From NCBI RefSeq assembly GCF_001884065.1, contig NZ_MACH01000068.1:1-64000 (forward strand): DNA of 64,000 bases. The letters run 5' to 3'. This document shows, one piece after another, positions 44,539-54,200 of this stretch; position 1 is the stretch's first letter; each line of letters starts with the position of its first letter. The position numbers were made by a program, and so were the translations under genes. A model generated the notes under the pieces. The model did no database searches, was not told the origin of the DNA, and saw only the letters and a list, made by a program, of their open reading frames with translations. Origin of the DNA: Bacillus proteolyticus. GTDB lineage: Bacteria > Bacillota > Bacilli > Bacillales > Bacillaceae_G.

Positions 44539-45008
44539 TTTACTGTATTCCCCTTCCAATATTGTTTCATAATATCCGTTGCCCATTCAGGCTGCTTTAT
44601 TTCTTCTCTCGGTATAAATTCTTTCATAACAGGCTTAATATCCAATATAGGTGTACCATCGATTGCGTCTAATCCTTCAACAACGATTGTTTTTCTATCT
44701 CTTCTTATCACTTTAACAACTGTCGCTCCTAGTCGGTTCGGACGATTTTTTCCACGCTGTGCAAAAATCCCTACTTTTGGATAATTACTATTATTTCTAG
44801 GGTGTCTAGCAGAATACTGGATTTGTTCATCTGTTACTTTATGAAAATAGAAAATAACTTCAATATGAGAAAAGTCTTCAACCCCTTGTATACTTTCCTC
44901 AGTATACATATCAGTTAAAGTAATACAGGATCTTACATCTCCCCACTCATCATCTTTTATTTCCTTTCTTTCATTATGTACAAATGCGATTGGTTGAACT
45001 GAAAACAT
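44535..45008 (-). CDS. trmO: tRNA (m6t6A37) methyltransferase, TrmO/TsaA family
   Basis: 157 residues with the TsaA-like signature: VQPIAFVHNERKEIKDDEWG, FSHIEVIFYFH, GIFAQRGKNRPNRLGATVVKV (the PNRLG motif, near residue 97) and LDAIDGTPILDIKP. Members N6-methylate t6A37 in tRNA-Thr using SAM. It is shorter than E. coli TrmO (235) because the C-terminal domain is absent, so substrate range may differ. ATG 45008 has GGGGG 8 nt upstream. Confidence 0.78.
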   Translation of the reverse strand: MFSVQPIAFVHNERKEIKDDEWGDVRSCITLTDMYTEESIQGVEDFSHIEVIFYFHKVTDEQIQYSARHPRNNSNYPKVGIFAQRGKNRPNRLGATVVKVIRRDRKTIVVEGLDAIDGTPILDIKPVMKEFIPREEIKQPEWATDIMKQYWKGNTVK

Positions 45009-45083
45009 CCGCATTCCCCCTTGAATGTAACCACTTACATTATAAAATATTTTCTGAACATTTTCCACTCACACGGTCATTGT

Positions 45084-45794
45084 TTACATAATAAAATTAT
45101 CTTTACTTATTAAAGACATATTCACAGCTTCAATTGCGTGTATGCGGGCTGTATCAAATAAAGGAACTATTGAACCTTCCTGTTTTACTAATAGCCCTAT
45201 TTCCGTACACCCTAATATTATGCCTTTTGCCCCTCTTTGCACTAAATCTTCCATTACACTTTTAAAATATTCTCTTGATTGTTGGTTTATTTTTCCTAAG
45301 CATAATTCGTTATATATTATTTTATTTACTGTCTCTCTATCTTCTTCTGTTGGTACGATTACTTTTATATCATTTTCTTCTATACGTAATTTATAGAAAT
45401 CCTGCTCCATCGTGTATTTTGTCCCGAGTAGACCAACTGATTGAATTCCATGTTGTTTTATTTCCTTCGCTGTTGCATCAGCAATATGTAATATTGGGAT
45501 GCTGATTCTATTTTTTATATGCTTAATAACTTTATGCATTGTATTTGTACAAACTATTATAAAATCAGCACCACCCTTCTCCAAAGAAGAAGCTGCATTT
45601 CCCAATACTTCTCCCGCTTTATCCCAATCCCCTTCAGATTGATATCGCTCAATTTCTTCAAAGTCAACACTGTAAAGTAGACATTTCGCTGAATGTAATC
45701 CACCTAATCTCATTTTTACTTCTTCATTTATCATTTTGTAATACTCAGTAGATGACTCCCAGCTCATTCCGCCAATAAGACCTATTAATTTCAT
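45084..45794 (-). CDS. aspartate/glutamate racemase family protein
   Basis: 236 residues. The opening GLIGGMSWESSTEYY and the two catalytic cysteines in VCTNTMHK (near residue 83) and LGCTEIGLL (near 195) define the Asp/Glu/hydantoin racemase superfamily. It interconverts L and D amino acids without PLP; broad-spectrum RacX-type activity is possible. It lies 75 bp upstream of trmO on the same strand. Confidence 0.85.
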   Translation of the reverse strand: MKLIGLIGGMSWESSTEYYKMINEEVKMRLGGLHSAKCLLYSVDFEEIERYQSEGDWDKAGEVLGNAASSLEKGGADFIIVCTNTMHKVIKHIKNRISIPILHIADATAKEIKQHGIQSVGLLGTKYTMEQDFYKLRIEENDIKVIVPTEEDRETVNKIIYNELCLGKINQQSREYFKSVMEDLVQRGAKGIILGCTEIGLLVKQEGSIVPLFDTARIHAIEAVNMSLISKDNFIM

Positions 45795-45920
45795 ATATTC
45801 TCCTTTTAAATAATATTTTCAAACACACAATTCATAATGTAATTTATACACAATAAATAACGTTTCATTACTATAATAAATCAAATCCCCATCTTAATAT
45901 ATATGCGATCGAATGTATAG

Positions 45921-45960
45921 GAATATTATTCATTTCCACGGAAATAATTATAGAATATTC
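45921..45960. terminator. probable terminator of the Fe-ADH operon
   Basis: GAATATTATTCATTTCC…GGAAATAATTATAGAATATTC forms an imperfect long hairpin at the stop of the Fe-dependent dehydrogenase gene. Confidence 0.5.
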
Positions 45961-47167
45961 AGAAAACAACTCTTGTAGTAGACTCATATTGATAATCAAA
46001 ACATTTGCGATACAATCCTTTTATTTCTTCATATGATGGAACTCTCGGGTTATTGCTTGGGCTACCACTTGCAATAGCATCTTTCGCCATTTTAGAAATA
46101 GCATTTTCAAATTCAACTTCCCCAATTCCGTATTCTCTTAAATTAGGAATACGAAGATCAAAGCAAAGTTTCTTAATTTCAGCAATCGTGTAGTTGGCTA
46201 CTTCTTCTTCAGAATGAGAATATAAATCTTTGTTTAAGTTATGTCCTATGTCAGCTAACCTTCTTACTGCTTTCGCTTTTGTATATTCTAAAACTGTAGG
46301 TAATAGTATTGCATTCGATATTCCATGTGGTACATGGAATAATGCTCCCACTGGACGAGACATACCATGCACTAATGTAACAGATGCATTTGAAAAAGCA
46401 ATCCCAGCTTGCAATGAAGCAATCATCATTGCTTCCCTTGCTTCCATATTATCTCCATCTTCATATGCGATACGTAAATATTTCATAATGCTTTCAATAG
46501 CCGACAGAGCAAGAACATCTGTAAGAGGTTGTGAAACTTTAGAAAAATAAGCTTCAATTGCATGACATAATGCATCTATCCCTGTTGCTGCAGTAATATG
46601 AGGTGGTAACGAACGTGTTAAAATCGGGTCAATAATCGCTACTTGTGGAGTGAAATTCGGATGCTTTATCATCATTTTTACATCCGTTTTTTTATTCGTA
46701 ATTACTACTACACTTGTTACTTCTGATCCAGTACCAGAAGTTGTTGGAATTGCGATAAGCGGTAGCGGATCTTTTTCTATTTCAACATCCTTTTGTACGT
46801 AATCTTCAATTTCCCCACCATTTGTATATAACACTGCAATTGCTTTCGCAACATCAATACAACTTCCTCCGCCGATACCGATAATAAAATCACATTTCCC
46901 TTCTTTACAAATAGATAAAGCTTCTAATACGTGTATATTTGTAGGCTCAGCGTTCACTTTATTGTATGTACTAACAGTAATCCCTTTCGCATTTAATTGC
47001 GTAATACAACTTTCAACATACCCTAATTTCTCCATAATTGTATCACTCACAATAAAAGCCCTTTTCCCTAACTTTTTTGATTGCTCCCCTAGTTTTTCAA
47101 GCGAATTTCTCCCATATAATACAGACTTCGGCATACGAAATTCAGCAACTTCTTGCAAGTACTCCAC
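45959..47167 (-). CDS. iron-containing alcohol dehydrogenase
   Basis: 402 residues, group III dehydrogenase. It has the NAD site GIGGGSCIDVAKAIAV (near 97-112), SGTGSEVTSV (near 145), metal ligands in AIDALCHAIEAYFSK (near 205) and HGMSRPVGALFHVPHG (near 268-283). It oxidises an alcohol or hydroxy acid with NAD(P). The upstream gene on the same strand encodes a GntP-type carboxylate symporter, so the substrate is likely an imported hydroxycarboxylate; this is inferred from the operon. Confidence 0.88.
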   Translation of the reverse strand: MEYLQEVAEFRMPKSVLYGRNSLEKLGEQSKKLGKRAFIVSDTIMEKLGYVESCITQLNAKGITVSTYNKVNAEPTNIHVLEALSICKEGKCDFIIGIGGGSCIDVAKAIAVLYTNGGEIEDYVQKDVEIEKDPLPLIAIPTTSGTGSEVTSVVVITNKKTDVKMMIKHPNFTPQVAIIDPILTRSLPPHITAATGIDALCHAIEAYFSKVSQPLTDVLALSAIESIMKYLRIAYEDGDNMEAREAMMIASLQAGIAFSNASVTLVHGMSRPVGALFHVPHGISNAILLPTVLEYTKAKAVRRLADIGHNLNKDLYSHSEEEVANYTIAEIKKLCFDLRIPNLREYGIGEVEFENAISKMAKDAIASGSPSNNPRVPSYEEIKGLYRKCFDYQYESTTRVVF

Positions 47168-47213
47168 CCCTTCTTATCCTAATGAATATTTTCTTTTCGT
47201 ATATTAACTCTTA

Positions 47214-48653
47214 TTAATAGATTCCTGTTAAAGTATAGAACGCGATGACTGCAAATACAGCAACCGTTTTCAAAACTGTAATAGCAAAAATATCTTTATA
47301 TGATTGCTTATGTGTTAATCCCGTTACCGTCAATATTGTAATAATTGCACCATTATGCGGCAATGTATCCATTCCACCTGACGCCATTGATACAATGCGG
47401 TGCATAACTTCTAATGGAATGTTATATTGCGTTGCTGCAGCAATAAATTTATCCCCCATCGCACTTAACACAATTCCCATTCCGCCTGATGCTGAACCTG
47501 TAATTCCAGCTAAAATATTCGTCGTTACTGCCCCATTTACTAATGGGTTAGTAAACGTTGCAGAGATGCCATCTCTCATTATCGCAAAGCCAGGAAGTGC
47601 GGCAATAACACCACCAAACCCAAACTCAGCTCCTGTATTCATTGTTGCAAGTAGCGCTCCACCAATACTTGTATTCAAACCAGCTTGAAATCCAGTTACT
47701 ACCCGTTTCCAATATAATAAAAGTGTTGATAGAATCCCTATAATAAGTGCCAATTCTACAGACCAAATTCCAACTACTGCACTTAATTCAACTTTTCCAA
47801 ATGCTTTCATACCAATAGCTGAGAAATCAAAGCCATTCGGATACCACTTCGGTATCATGATTGTGAAAACTTTATTCATTACACCTACTAAAATAAGTGG
47901 TACAAACGCAATCACCTGTTGCACTCTTGTGATTTCAATACCGCTTAGTATCGGCATATCTTTTTGTTCTAATTGTAAAGATGCTGCCATTTCAGAATTT
48001 CCATCGTTAAAACCAAAATACCCTTCTCCTGCGGCTTTTGCCTTCTTACGTCTACTCTCTAAATATAGTAAACCTAATGTAAGAACAAAAATTGCCCCTA
48101 CAATACCAAGTATCGGCGCAGCATAAATGTCAGTTTTAAAAAAGGTTGTAGGTATTACGTTTTGAATTTGTGGTGATCCAGGTAGCGCATCCATTGTAAA
48201 CGTTACTGCTCCAAGAACAATCGTTCCAGGGATTAGACGCTTCGGAATATCCGCTTGTCGAAACAACTTATCCGCAAACGGAAATATAGCGAACACCACT
48301 ACATATACACTAACACCGCTATACGTTAAAATAGCCCCCATTAGAACAATCGCTAAAATTGTACGTTTTTCTCCAACTAACTCTACAATGGTCTTTGCGA
48401 TGGAATCAGCGATTCCTGACATTTCTACTACTTTTCCAAATATTGCTCCAAGTAAAAACACAGGGAAATATAATTTAATAAATCCTACCATTTTTTCCAT
48501 GAAAATATTTGAAAAGAAAGGTAATACAAAACTAGGCTCTGTCAAAAATACCGCAAATAATGCAAAAATCGGTGCGAATAATATTACAGAAAATCCTTTA
48601 TATGCTACAAACATGAGTAAACTAAGTGCTAATAATATAATAACTAGCTCCAA
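47214..48653 (-). CDS. GntP-family proton/carboxylate symporter
   Basis: 479 residues with 12-14 hydrophobic segments and GntP-type motifs (TFTMDALPGSPQIQN, GITGSASGGMGIVLSAMGD, HRIVSMASGGMDTLPHNGA). It imports gluconate-like or hydroxybutyrate-like acids with H+. The start is a TTG at 48653 with AAAGGAGGG 6 nt upstream; no ATG fits as well. It lies 46 bp upstream of the Fe-alcohol dehydrogenase and is clearly co-transcribed. It resembles the YxjC branch rather than true gluconate permeases. Confidence 0.85.
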   Translation of the reverse strand: MELVIILLALSLLMFVAYKGFSVILFAPIFALFAVFLTEPSFVLPFFSNIFMEKMVGFIKLYFPVFLLGAIFGKVVEMSGIADSIAKTIVELVGEKRTILAIVLMGAILTYSGVSVYVVVFAIFPFADKLFRQADIPKRLIPGTIVLGAVTFTMDALPGSPQIQNVIPTTFFKTDIYAAPILGIVGAIFVLTLGLLYLESRRKKAKAAGEGYFGFNDGNSEMAASLQLEQKDMPILSGIEITRVQQVIAFVPLILVGVMNKVFTIMIPKWYPNGFDFSAIGMKAFGKVELSAVVGIWSVELALIIGILSTLLLYWKRVVTGFQAGLNTSIGGALLATMNTGAEFGFGGVIAALPGFAIMRDGISATFTNPLVNGAVTTNILAGITGSASGGMGIVLSAMGDKFIAAATQYNIPLEVMHRIVSMASGGMDTLPHNGAIITILTVTGLTHKQSYKDIFAITVLKTVAVFAVIAFYTLTGIY

Positions 48654-48746
48654 TTATAACCCTCCTTTTAAACTGAAAATTCAATCTTTTAACAACAGAC
48701 TTTTACCGGGATTTCAAACCCTTTTATTTCATAACATTCCTCCTCT

Positions 48747-48906
48747 TTTTATCCCGCTATTTGCGGGCAGTAACACTCCCACCTTAAAATTCAGCAAATG
48801 CGCGGAAGCTAGGCGGGATATCAACTGCCCGTAAAATCCCGATTGATGAGGGCTGATAATTTGTGGAGGATGGAAAAAGCCTCCACTGATCAAAGTTTCA
48901 CTTTAT
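48747..48906 (-). repeat. bcr1-like repeat, copy E
   Basis: Full-length reverse copy: the minus strand runs from ATAAAGTGAAACTTTGATC to CCGCAAATAGCGGGATAAAAA. It lies between the gntP-like gene start and a HAD gene. Confidence 0.75.
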
Positions 48907-48959
48907 TACAAATTTTTCATGCTAAAATTGTCTAATTATAGTATTCGATTACATATGTA

Positions 48960-49010
48960 AAATCCCTTTAAACAAAAACGATTTCATCGTCATATGTTAT
49001 AAAGGGATTT
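48960..49010 (-). terminator. terminator after HAD gene
   Basis: AAATCCCTTTA and TAAAGGGATTT (11-bp perfect arms) around a 29-nt loop that itself holds ACGATTTCATCGT, 13 bp past the stop. Confidence 0.55.
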
Positions 49011-49023
49011 CTAGGTTCTATTT

Positions 49024-49689
49024 CTATAGTTTTATCGTACTATTCTCTATACAAAAGCTTTGTAACTCTTCGACATCTTTCACTATATGAATCGCCCCAG
49101 CATCACTCAATTCAATCTCACTACCATATCCATACAATACACCTATTGAAGCAATTCCGTTACTGTTCGCACCGATTACATCATGCTTTCTATCACCAAT
49201 CATCACCATTTCTTCTTTTTTAAGTTCTTCATTTGTTTGTAAAATATGAGCAATTATTTCTTCCTTTTTTATTCTTGTCCCATCTAAATTACTCCCTACA
49301 ATCTCTTCAAAAAAAGTTGTTAACTGAAAGTGCTCTATTACTTGTTTCGCAAATACAGTAGGTTTTGATGTCGCTATAAACAAACGATTGCCAGCATCCT
49401 TTAATTCTTGCAATAGAGTTGTAATTCCATCGTATACTTTATTCTCTAATAAACCACTTTGCTTTAAATATTCCCGAAAGTAAAACACTGCTCGTTCTAC
49501 TTCTATTTCGTTCATATTATATCTATCTACAAAAGATTGTTGTATTGGTGGGCCGATAAATGAATCTAACTCGCTTATATTTACTTCTTCAATCCCGATT
49601 TTTTCTAACGCGTATAGAACAGAATTTATAATCCCTTCTTTCGGATCCGTTAATGTTCCATCTAAGTCAAATAGAAATGTTTTATACAT
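49024..49689 (-). CDS. HAD-superfamily phosphatase (PpaX/Gph-like)
   Basis: 221 residues. Motif I is FLFDLDGTLTDPKEGI, SFIGPPIQQSF is the substrate-specificity loop of the phosphoglycolate/pyrophosphatase branch, motif II is IATSKP, and motifs III/IV include KKEEMVMIGDRKHDVIGANSNG. ATG 49689 follows GTGGGGGA. The substrate is not determinable from sequence. Confidence 0.85.
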   Translation of the reverse strand: MYKTFLFDLDGTLTDPKEGIINSVLYALEKIGIEEVNISELDSFIGPPIQQSFVDRYNMNEIEVERAVFYFREYLKQSGLLENKVYDGITTLLQELKDAGNRLFIATSKPTVFAKQVIEHFQLTTFFEEIVGSNLDGTRIKKEEIIAHILQTNEELKKEEMVMIGDRKHDVIGANSNGIASIGVLYGYGSEIELSDAGAIHIVKDVEELQSFCIENSTIKL

Positions 49690-49880
49690 ATTTAATTCCC
49701 CCACTGATTTTATATGTACCCTATTAAAGCCATTCTCCTACTTAGCTCTTTACTATACTATCACCATTTAACTTTTCAGAAAATTACTTTTTCTAACCCT
49801 TATACTTTCAGTTACAAAATCACAAAAGATATGATAAAGTGAAAAAGTTATACTTAATTTAATAGAAACTGGTGAATCAA

Positions 49881-50678
49881 ATGTCAATTACATTAATTTT
49901 TATAATGGCTTTCACAATTGTTATCCACGCAGTTGAAACTAGCTCTTATAGTATTCGATTAGCTGGTGTACGTTTAAAAAAGATTGCCGTTGCCTTATCC
50001 GTCGTAGGAATGGTACTGCTTATTTCAAGAACATCTAACTTACTGCAAGCCTTTTTAATCGGTGGTATTGTCGATGAAGCAAAACTAGATTCTTCTATTA
50101 ATTTAGAGCATATTATACGGCTCGTTCTATTATCTGCTTCTGTCGGTACTTTGCTCGCGATTATACTCTATCCAACTTTGACAAAGCTATTTGGATACGT
50201 CATTCAAAACTTTGAAACAGATGGTTCATTCATTCGAATGATGAAGACGAATAACATTCAAAAATTAAAGTACACAAAAAAATATGTACGCTTCCCCAAA
50301 TTCGAAATGATTCATCGAATGAGGATCGGTGGTATACCAAAGCGTATTATGCTTATTAACATGTTTGCTACTGCAATTTATACAGCGGGGGTACTTTCAG
50401 CCCTTTACGCTTCCTTTTTAAACCCAGATTACGCAACAAATGCAAGTACAGCTTCTGGCCTAGTTAATGGTTTTGCTACCATTTTATTAACAGTGCTACT
50501 CGATCCACGCATTGCTCTTTTAACAGAACGAGCTTTACAATCAGAAAAGGGTGCTGAAGCAATGAGTAAAATGTATGGTTGGCTAATGATTTCTAGACTT
50601 CTCGGCACCTTATTAGCACAACTTTTATTTGTACCAGGTGCTTACTGGATTTTATGGATTATTGAGCTGATGCATTAA
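49881..50678 (+). CDS. amj: lipid II flippase Amj (YdaH family)
   Basis: 265 residues with six or more membrane helices. IVIHAVETSSYSIRLAGVRLKKIAVALS and ISRTSNLLQAFLIGGIVD match my memory of B. subtilis YdaH, named Amj because it can replace MurJ in flipping lipid II across the membrane. ATG 49881 follows GGTGA; the GTG at 49872 is part of that site. In B. subtilis amj is induced by cell-envelope stress (σM); no σM promoter was identified here. Followed by a nucleotidyltransferase gene 24 bp on. Confidence 0.87.
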   Translation: MSITLIFIMAFTIVIHAVETSSYSIRLAGVRLKKIAVALSVVGMVLLISRTSNLLQAFLIGGIVDEAKLDSSINLEHIIRLVLLSASVGTLLAIILYPTLTKLFGYVIQNFETDGSFIRMMKTNNIQKLKYTKKYVRFPKFEMIHRMRIGGIPKRIMLINMFATAIYTAGVLSALYASFLNPDYATNASTASGLVNGFATILLTVLLDPRIALLTERALQSEKGAEAMSKMYGWLMISRLLGTLLAQLLFVPGAYWILWIIELMH

Positions 50679-50702
50679 TCTACAAGGAAGGTGTATTTAT
50701 CA

Positions 50703-51278
50703 ATGAATATAAAAACAAAGCAAGATTTAATTCACTTAATAGAAAACGACGAATGGATGATGAATGTATTACAAATGGCAAAATCACTAGAGCTACCTGA
50801 TTGGTGGGTTTGCGCTGGATTTGTCCGTTCTAAAATTTGGGATACTTTACATAACTACGAAGTACGAACAGCTACACCCGACGTCGATGTCATTTATTTT
50901 GATCCATTACATAAAGATGAGGTATACGAACAATCATTAGAACAGAAGCTGACGAAGATGGATGCCTCTATCCCTTGGTCAGTAAAAAATCAAACTCGCA
51001 TGCATGTAGTGAATGGAATGCTGCCATACTCTTCTTCTGTTGATGCTATTTCTAAATTTCCTGAAACAGCAACCGCTCTTGGTGTTTCTTTGGACGAACA
51101 AAACAAAGTCATACTAACATCCCCGTGCGGAATAGAAGATTTACTTTCATTACAAGTGAAACCTACACCTCATTTTCTTGAAACGAAAGAACGAATACAT
51201 ATGTATAAAAATAGGGTTAATAAAAAGAATTGGCAAAGCAAATGGCCTAACATTACAATCACTTATCCTGAAATTTAA
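50703..51278 (+). CDS. nucleotidyltransferase-fold protein (DUF925 family)
   Basis: 191 residues. WWVCAGFVRSKIWDTLHNYE and TPDVDVIYFDP (near 60-70) carry the Asp pair of the minimal nucleotidyltransferase fold; DEQNKVILTSPCGIEDLLSLQVKPTP is typical of the family. Predicted nucleotidyl transfer, target unknown. ATG 50703 follows GGAAGGTG. Probably co-transcribed with amj. Confidence 0.8.
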   Translation: MNIKTKQDLIHLIENDEWMMNVLQMAKSLELPDWWVCAGFVRSKIWDTLHNYEVRTATPDVDVIYFDPLHKDEVYEQSLEQKLTKMDASIPWSVKNQTRMHVVNGMLPYSSSVDAISKFPETATALGVSLDEQNKVILTSPCGIEDLLSLQVKPTPHFLETKERIHMYKNRVNKKNWQSKWPNITITYPEI

Positions 51279-51315
51279 AAAGGGTACTTCTCATTATTAG
51301 AAGCACCTTTCTTTT
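51277..51315. terminator. bidirectional terminator
   Basis: AAAAGGGTACTTCT-CATTATT-AGAAGCACCTTTCTTTTTT between convergent genes. Confidence 0.7.
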
Positions 51316-52230
51316 TTATTTTAAAAAATGAATGACTGTTTCAGCAAATCGATCTGCTACCTCGTAATGGGGTGTATGACCACTTTCTTCGAATATGATA
51401 TGCTTTCCATTTAGAGAATCTCGATTGAATATTTCAATTTGCTTTTCACACGTTACTACATCATATTTTCCTACTATTAATAACATTGGATTCTGTACAT
51501 CTATTATTTTAGATAATAATGACGTATGACATGCTCCCTCTGATTTTAATCTATCGAAATGGATTTTGGAACGATTCGAAAATTGTTCCCACTCTTCGTC
51601 ACTATATAAGCTATCGTCTGTCTCATCTTCCTTATAATTGTAAATTTCCATTCTTTTTTCATCTAATTCATCACTTAACCTTATATATGCATCTAGTAAC
51701 TCTTCCGAATTAGCATTACTAGATGAATAAGTTAGGCACTCTTCTGCTGCCGCTTCTTTTCCATACTTTTTTAATACCGTTCCTGTCTTTTGTAACAAAG
51801 CCCTACTTGTTAATGCAAAATCGAAAGTTGGCCCTTCAAAAATTATTTTCTCTATTGAACTTGGATATATCAACGCATATAACAATGCTAAATATCCACC
51901 GAAGGAGTGTCCAATTACAGACCATTTCTCAATTTGTAATACTTTTTTTAGTTCCTCACAGTCTTCAATCAAATCATTTAATCCAAAAGCTTCGTCCTCA
52001 TTAATTTCTTCTGAGCGACAAACACCTCTTTGATCTATCATAATTACATATAAAGAATCTTTTAAACGTTCCGCTTGATGAAATGAAAAATCATAGCAGC
52101 TTTCTCCTGGTCCACCATGCAAGTATAGGACTGGTTTATTTTTAGGGCTTCCATGCGTTTCAACGTATAACTTTTTCCCTCTAATATTCATATACTTCCC
52201 TGCTTCTATCAAATTCGCTTTTATAATCAT
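51316..52230 (-). CDS. α/β hydrolase, prolyl-aminopeptidase-like
   Basis: 304 residues. LYLHGGPGESCYDFS (near 37-51), IDQRGVCRSE and the nucleophile elbow GHSFGGYLAL (near 110) are the proline-iminopeptidase signature; the triad Asp/His fit GKYDVVT and ESGHTPHYE. It may release N-terminal residues from peptides or hydrolyse esters. The start is uncertain: ATG 52230 has AAGAAGG close by, and an internal ATG at 52188 is the alternative. Confidence 0.82.
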   Translation of the reverse strand: MIIKANLIEAGKYMNIRGKKLYVETHGSPKNKPVLYLHGGPGESCYDFSFHQAERLKDSLYVIMIDQRGVCRSEEINEDEAFGLNDLIEDCEELKKVLQIEKWSVIGHSFGGYLALLYALIYPSSIEKIIFEGPTFDFALTSRALLQKTGTVLKKYGKEAAAEECLTYSSSNANSEELLDAYIRLSDELDEKRMEIYNYKEDETDDSLYSDEEWEQFSNRSKIHFDRLKSEGACHTSLLSKIIDVQNPMLLIVGKYDVVTCEKQIEIFNRDSLNGKHIIFEESGHTPHYEVADRFAETVIHFLK

Positions 52231-52266
52231 CACCTTCTTTTTTACTGAATATTATAACATTTAATG

Positions 52267-53607
52267 TTAAATAATTCCTATTACATTTAAAAAGACGATG
52301 ATTATTGCAAGTGGCGCTACAAATCGAAGTAAAAATGCCCAACAAGTAAATACTTTCTTTCCGTAATTTCCACCTACAAAAAATTCTGCTTCTAACACTT
52401 TCTTTTCCATTTTGAATGATACGAAAATACTAATAAATAGCGCTCCGAGCGGCATTAAAATATTACTAGATAAGAAGTCTACTGCATCAAAAATATTTTT
52501 TCCAAAAATCGTAATATCACTCCATACTCCAAATGATAACGCAGATGGTATACCCACTAAGAAAATACAGAAACCAATGATCCATGATAGTTTCGTTCTT
52601 CTTTCTTGTTCACCATTTGCTAATGCTGAAACAACCGTCTCTAGTAGAGAAAATGCCGAGGTTAATGTCGCAAATGTAAATAGCGCAAGAAATACCGTTA
52701 AGAACAATCCTCCGAATGGAATTTGGCTAAATACAGATGGCAATACAATAAATAGTAAGCCCGGCCCCTCTGTCGGCTCCATTCCTAATGAAAATACTGC
52801 TGGAAATATAGCAAGGCCTGCAAATAAAGATACGAATAAATTCAATCCAACAATCGTAACCGCTGATTTTGGTAAACTTTCTTTTTTATTTAAATAGGAA
52901 CTATATGTAACCATAATTGATATTCCGATACTAATCGCAAAGAATGATTGGCCCATGGCGAACAAAATACTTTCTGAAGTAATCTTTGAGAAATCTGGTT
53001 GTAAGAAAAACTTCACACCTTGCATTGCATTATCCAGTGTTAATGAACGAATAATAAGGGCGACAAATAAAACGAACAATGCTGGTAGCATATATTTACT
53101 TGCTTTTTCAATTCCGTTTTGTACACCTTTTGATACAACCCATATCGTAATGAACATAAAAGCGAAATGGCCAGTAATAGCCCAAACCGGATTTCCAATT
53201 GTTTCAGTAAATAACGAACCGTAATTTTGTCCCGGAGTAATAAGTTGTCCAGTTACTCCTCTGAATAAATAAATTAGTACCCATCCACCTACAACACTAT
53301 AAAATGAAAGTAATATAAAACAAGTCCCAACCCCAAGACGTCCAATCCAGTGCCATCCTGTATTTGGTGCGATACTTTTAAATGCTCCAACTGCTTGTTT
53401 CTGTGTACTGCGTCCAATCATAAATTCAGCTATTAATAGCGGGAGACCAATTAATACAGTAAATAATATAAAGATTAAAAAGAATGCTCCTCCCCCGCTC
53501 TTTCCAGCAATATAAGGAAACTTCCATATTGCGCCAAGTCCAATTGCTGATCCTGCTGCTGCCATAATAAAACCTAATTTCGTAGTCCATTGCTCCGTTT
53601 GTTTCAT
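52267..53607 (-). CDS. Na+-dependent amino-acid transporter (NSS/SNF family)
   Basis: 446 residues, 11-12 membrane helices. It opens with [37 protein letters not shown], the NSS helix 1 with Na+- and substrate-binding residues, as in LeuT/MhsT. It imports a neutral amino acid with sodium. AGGAGGAAAATGAG precedes the ATG. A T-box leader directly upstream ties expression to an uncharged tRNA; the specifier reads CUC (Leu) most simply. Single gene. Confidence 0.9.
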   Translation of the reverse strand: MKQTEQWTTKLGFIMAAAGSAIGLGAIWKFPYIAGKSGGGAFFLIFILFTVLIGLPLLIAEFMIGRSTQKQAVGAFKSIAPNTGWHWIGRLGVGTCFILLSFYSVVGGWVLIYLFRGVTGQLITPGQNYGSLFTETIGNPVWAITGHFAFMFITIWVVSKGVQNGIEKASKYMLPALFVLFVALIIRSLTLDNAMQGVKFFLQPDFSKITSESILFAMGQSFFAISIGISIMVTYSSYLNKKESLPKSAVTIVGLNLFVSLFAGLAIFPAVFSLGMEPTEGPGLLFIVLPSVFSQIPFGGLFLTVFLALFTFATLTSAFSLLETVVSALANGEQERRTKLSWIIGFCIFLVGIPSALSFGVWSDITIFGKNIFDAVDFLSSNILMPLGALFISIFVSFKMEKKVLEAEFFVGGNYGKKVFTCWAFLLRFVAPLAIIIVFLNVIGII

Positions 53608-53697
53608 CTCATTTTCCTCCTAACTAAATCTTTTTATATAAATAAATGAATTTTATAAACTATCCAAATAAACCCTCCATTTCTTTTTCTATAAAAT

Positions 53698-53975
53698 AAA
53701 AAATGGCTTAGCATCTCTTTATATAAAGAGACGCTAAGCCATTTACTTAACGCGGTACCACCCTTATTGATTCCATTATGAATCCACCTTAGTAGTAATC
53801 GTTTGATTACAAACCTAATATCGAAGGTTAACCGTTAAGATTTACTAAGAATGTGATTCCGTTCCACCTTACTGCTCCTAGGCGAGTTCAGGATGTCATT
53901 TGACTATGTCACACCAACCCATAGCTCTCTGTACAAATATACGACCTTACTACTCCTATTCAACACATTTTAATA
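53698..53975 (-). promoter_or_regulatory. T-box riboswitch upstream of the NSS transporter
   Basis: On the minus strand AGGGTGGTACCGCG (53752-53765) is the T-box proper, followed by a terminator of 17-bp arms (53701-53746). Upstream are AGTAGTAAGG, an AGAGAGC bulge and GGTTGGTGTGA of stem I. Pairing TAGG/CCTA and AGG/CCT brackets the loop GAACTCG. With the required purine after the codon, the specifier is CUC (53885-53887, Leu); UCG is the less likely alternative reading. Confidence 0.9.
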
Positions 53976-54008
53976 TTTAGAATATATTTTCTTTTGAAAT
54001 TAATATGA

Positions 54009-54037
54009 AGTATATCGATTATATTAGTAACTGTCAA
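54009..54037 (-). promoter_or_regulatory. σA promoter of the T-box transcript
   Basis: TTGACA (54032-54037) and TATACT (54009-54014) with a 17-bp spacer, about 35 bp upstream of the T-box stem I. Confidence 0.75.
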
Positions 54038-54104
54038 GGTATATATTAATTTTTTTGTCGAAAAGAATGTTCCATTGTAACTTTGTACAATAGAGCAATG
54101 TTAT

Positions 54105-54197
54105 TAATCATCTAGATCATCATGATCCATATCGTCTTCATCTTGGTCATCATCATCTTCATTTTTTATTAATTCAAATTCCTTTTCTACTATATTC
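54105..54197 (-). pseudogene. orphan acidic C-terminal tail
   Basis: A frame without start codon reads NANIVEKEFELIKNEDDDDQ and then DEDDMDHDDLDD before TAA. It lies immediately after the Imm22 stop in the +1 frame. It is either the former tail of that immunity protein, cut off by a frameshift, or the 3' remnant of another gene. Six codons upstream a TAG closes it. Confidence 0.4.
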
Positions 54198-54200
54198 GCA

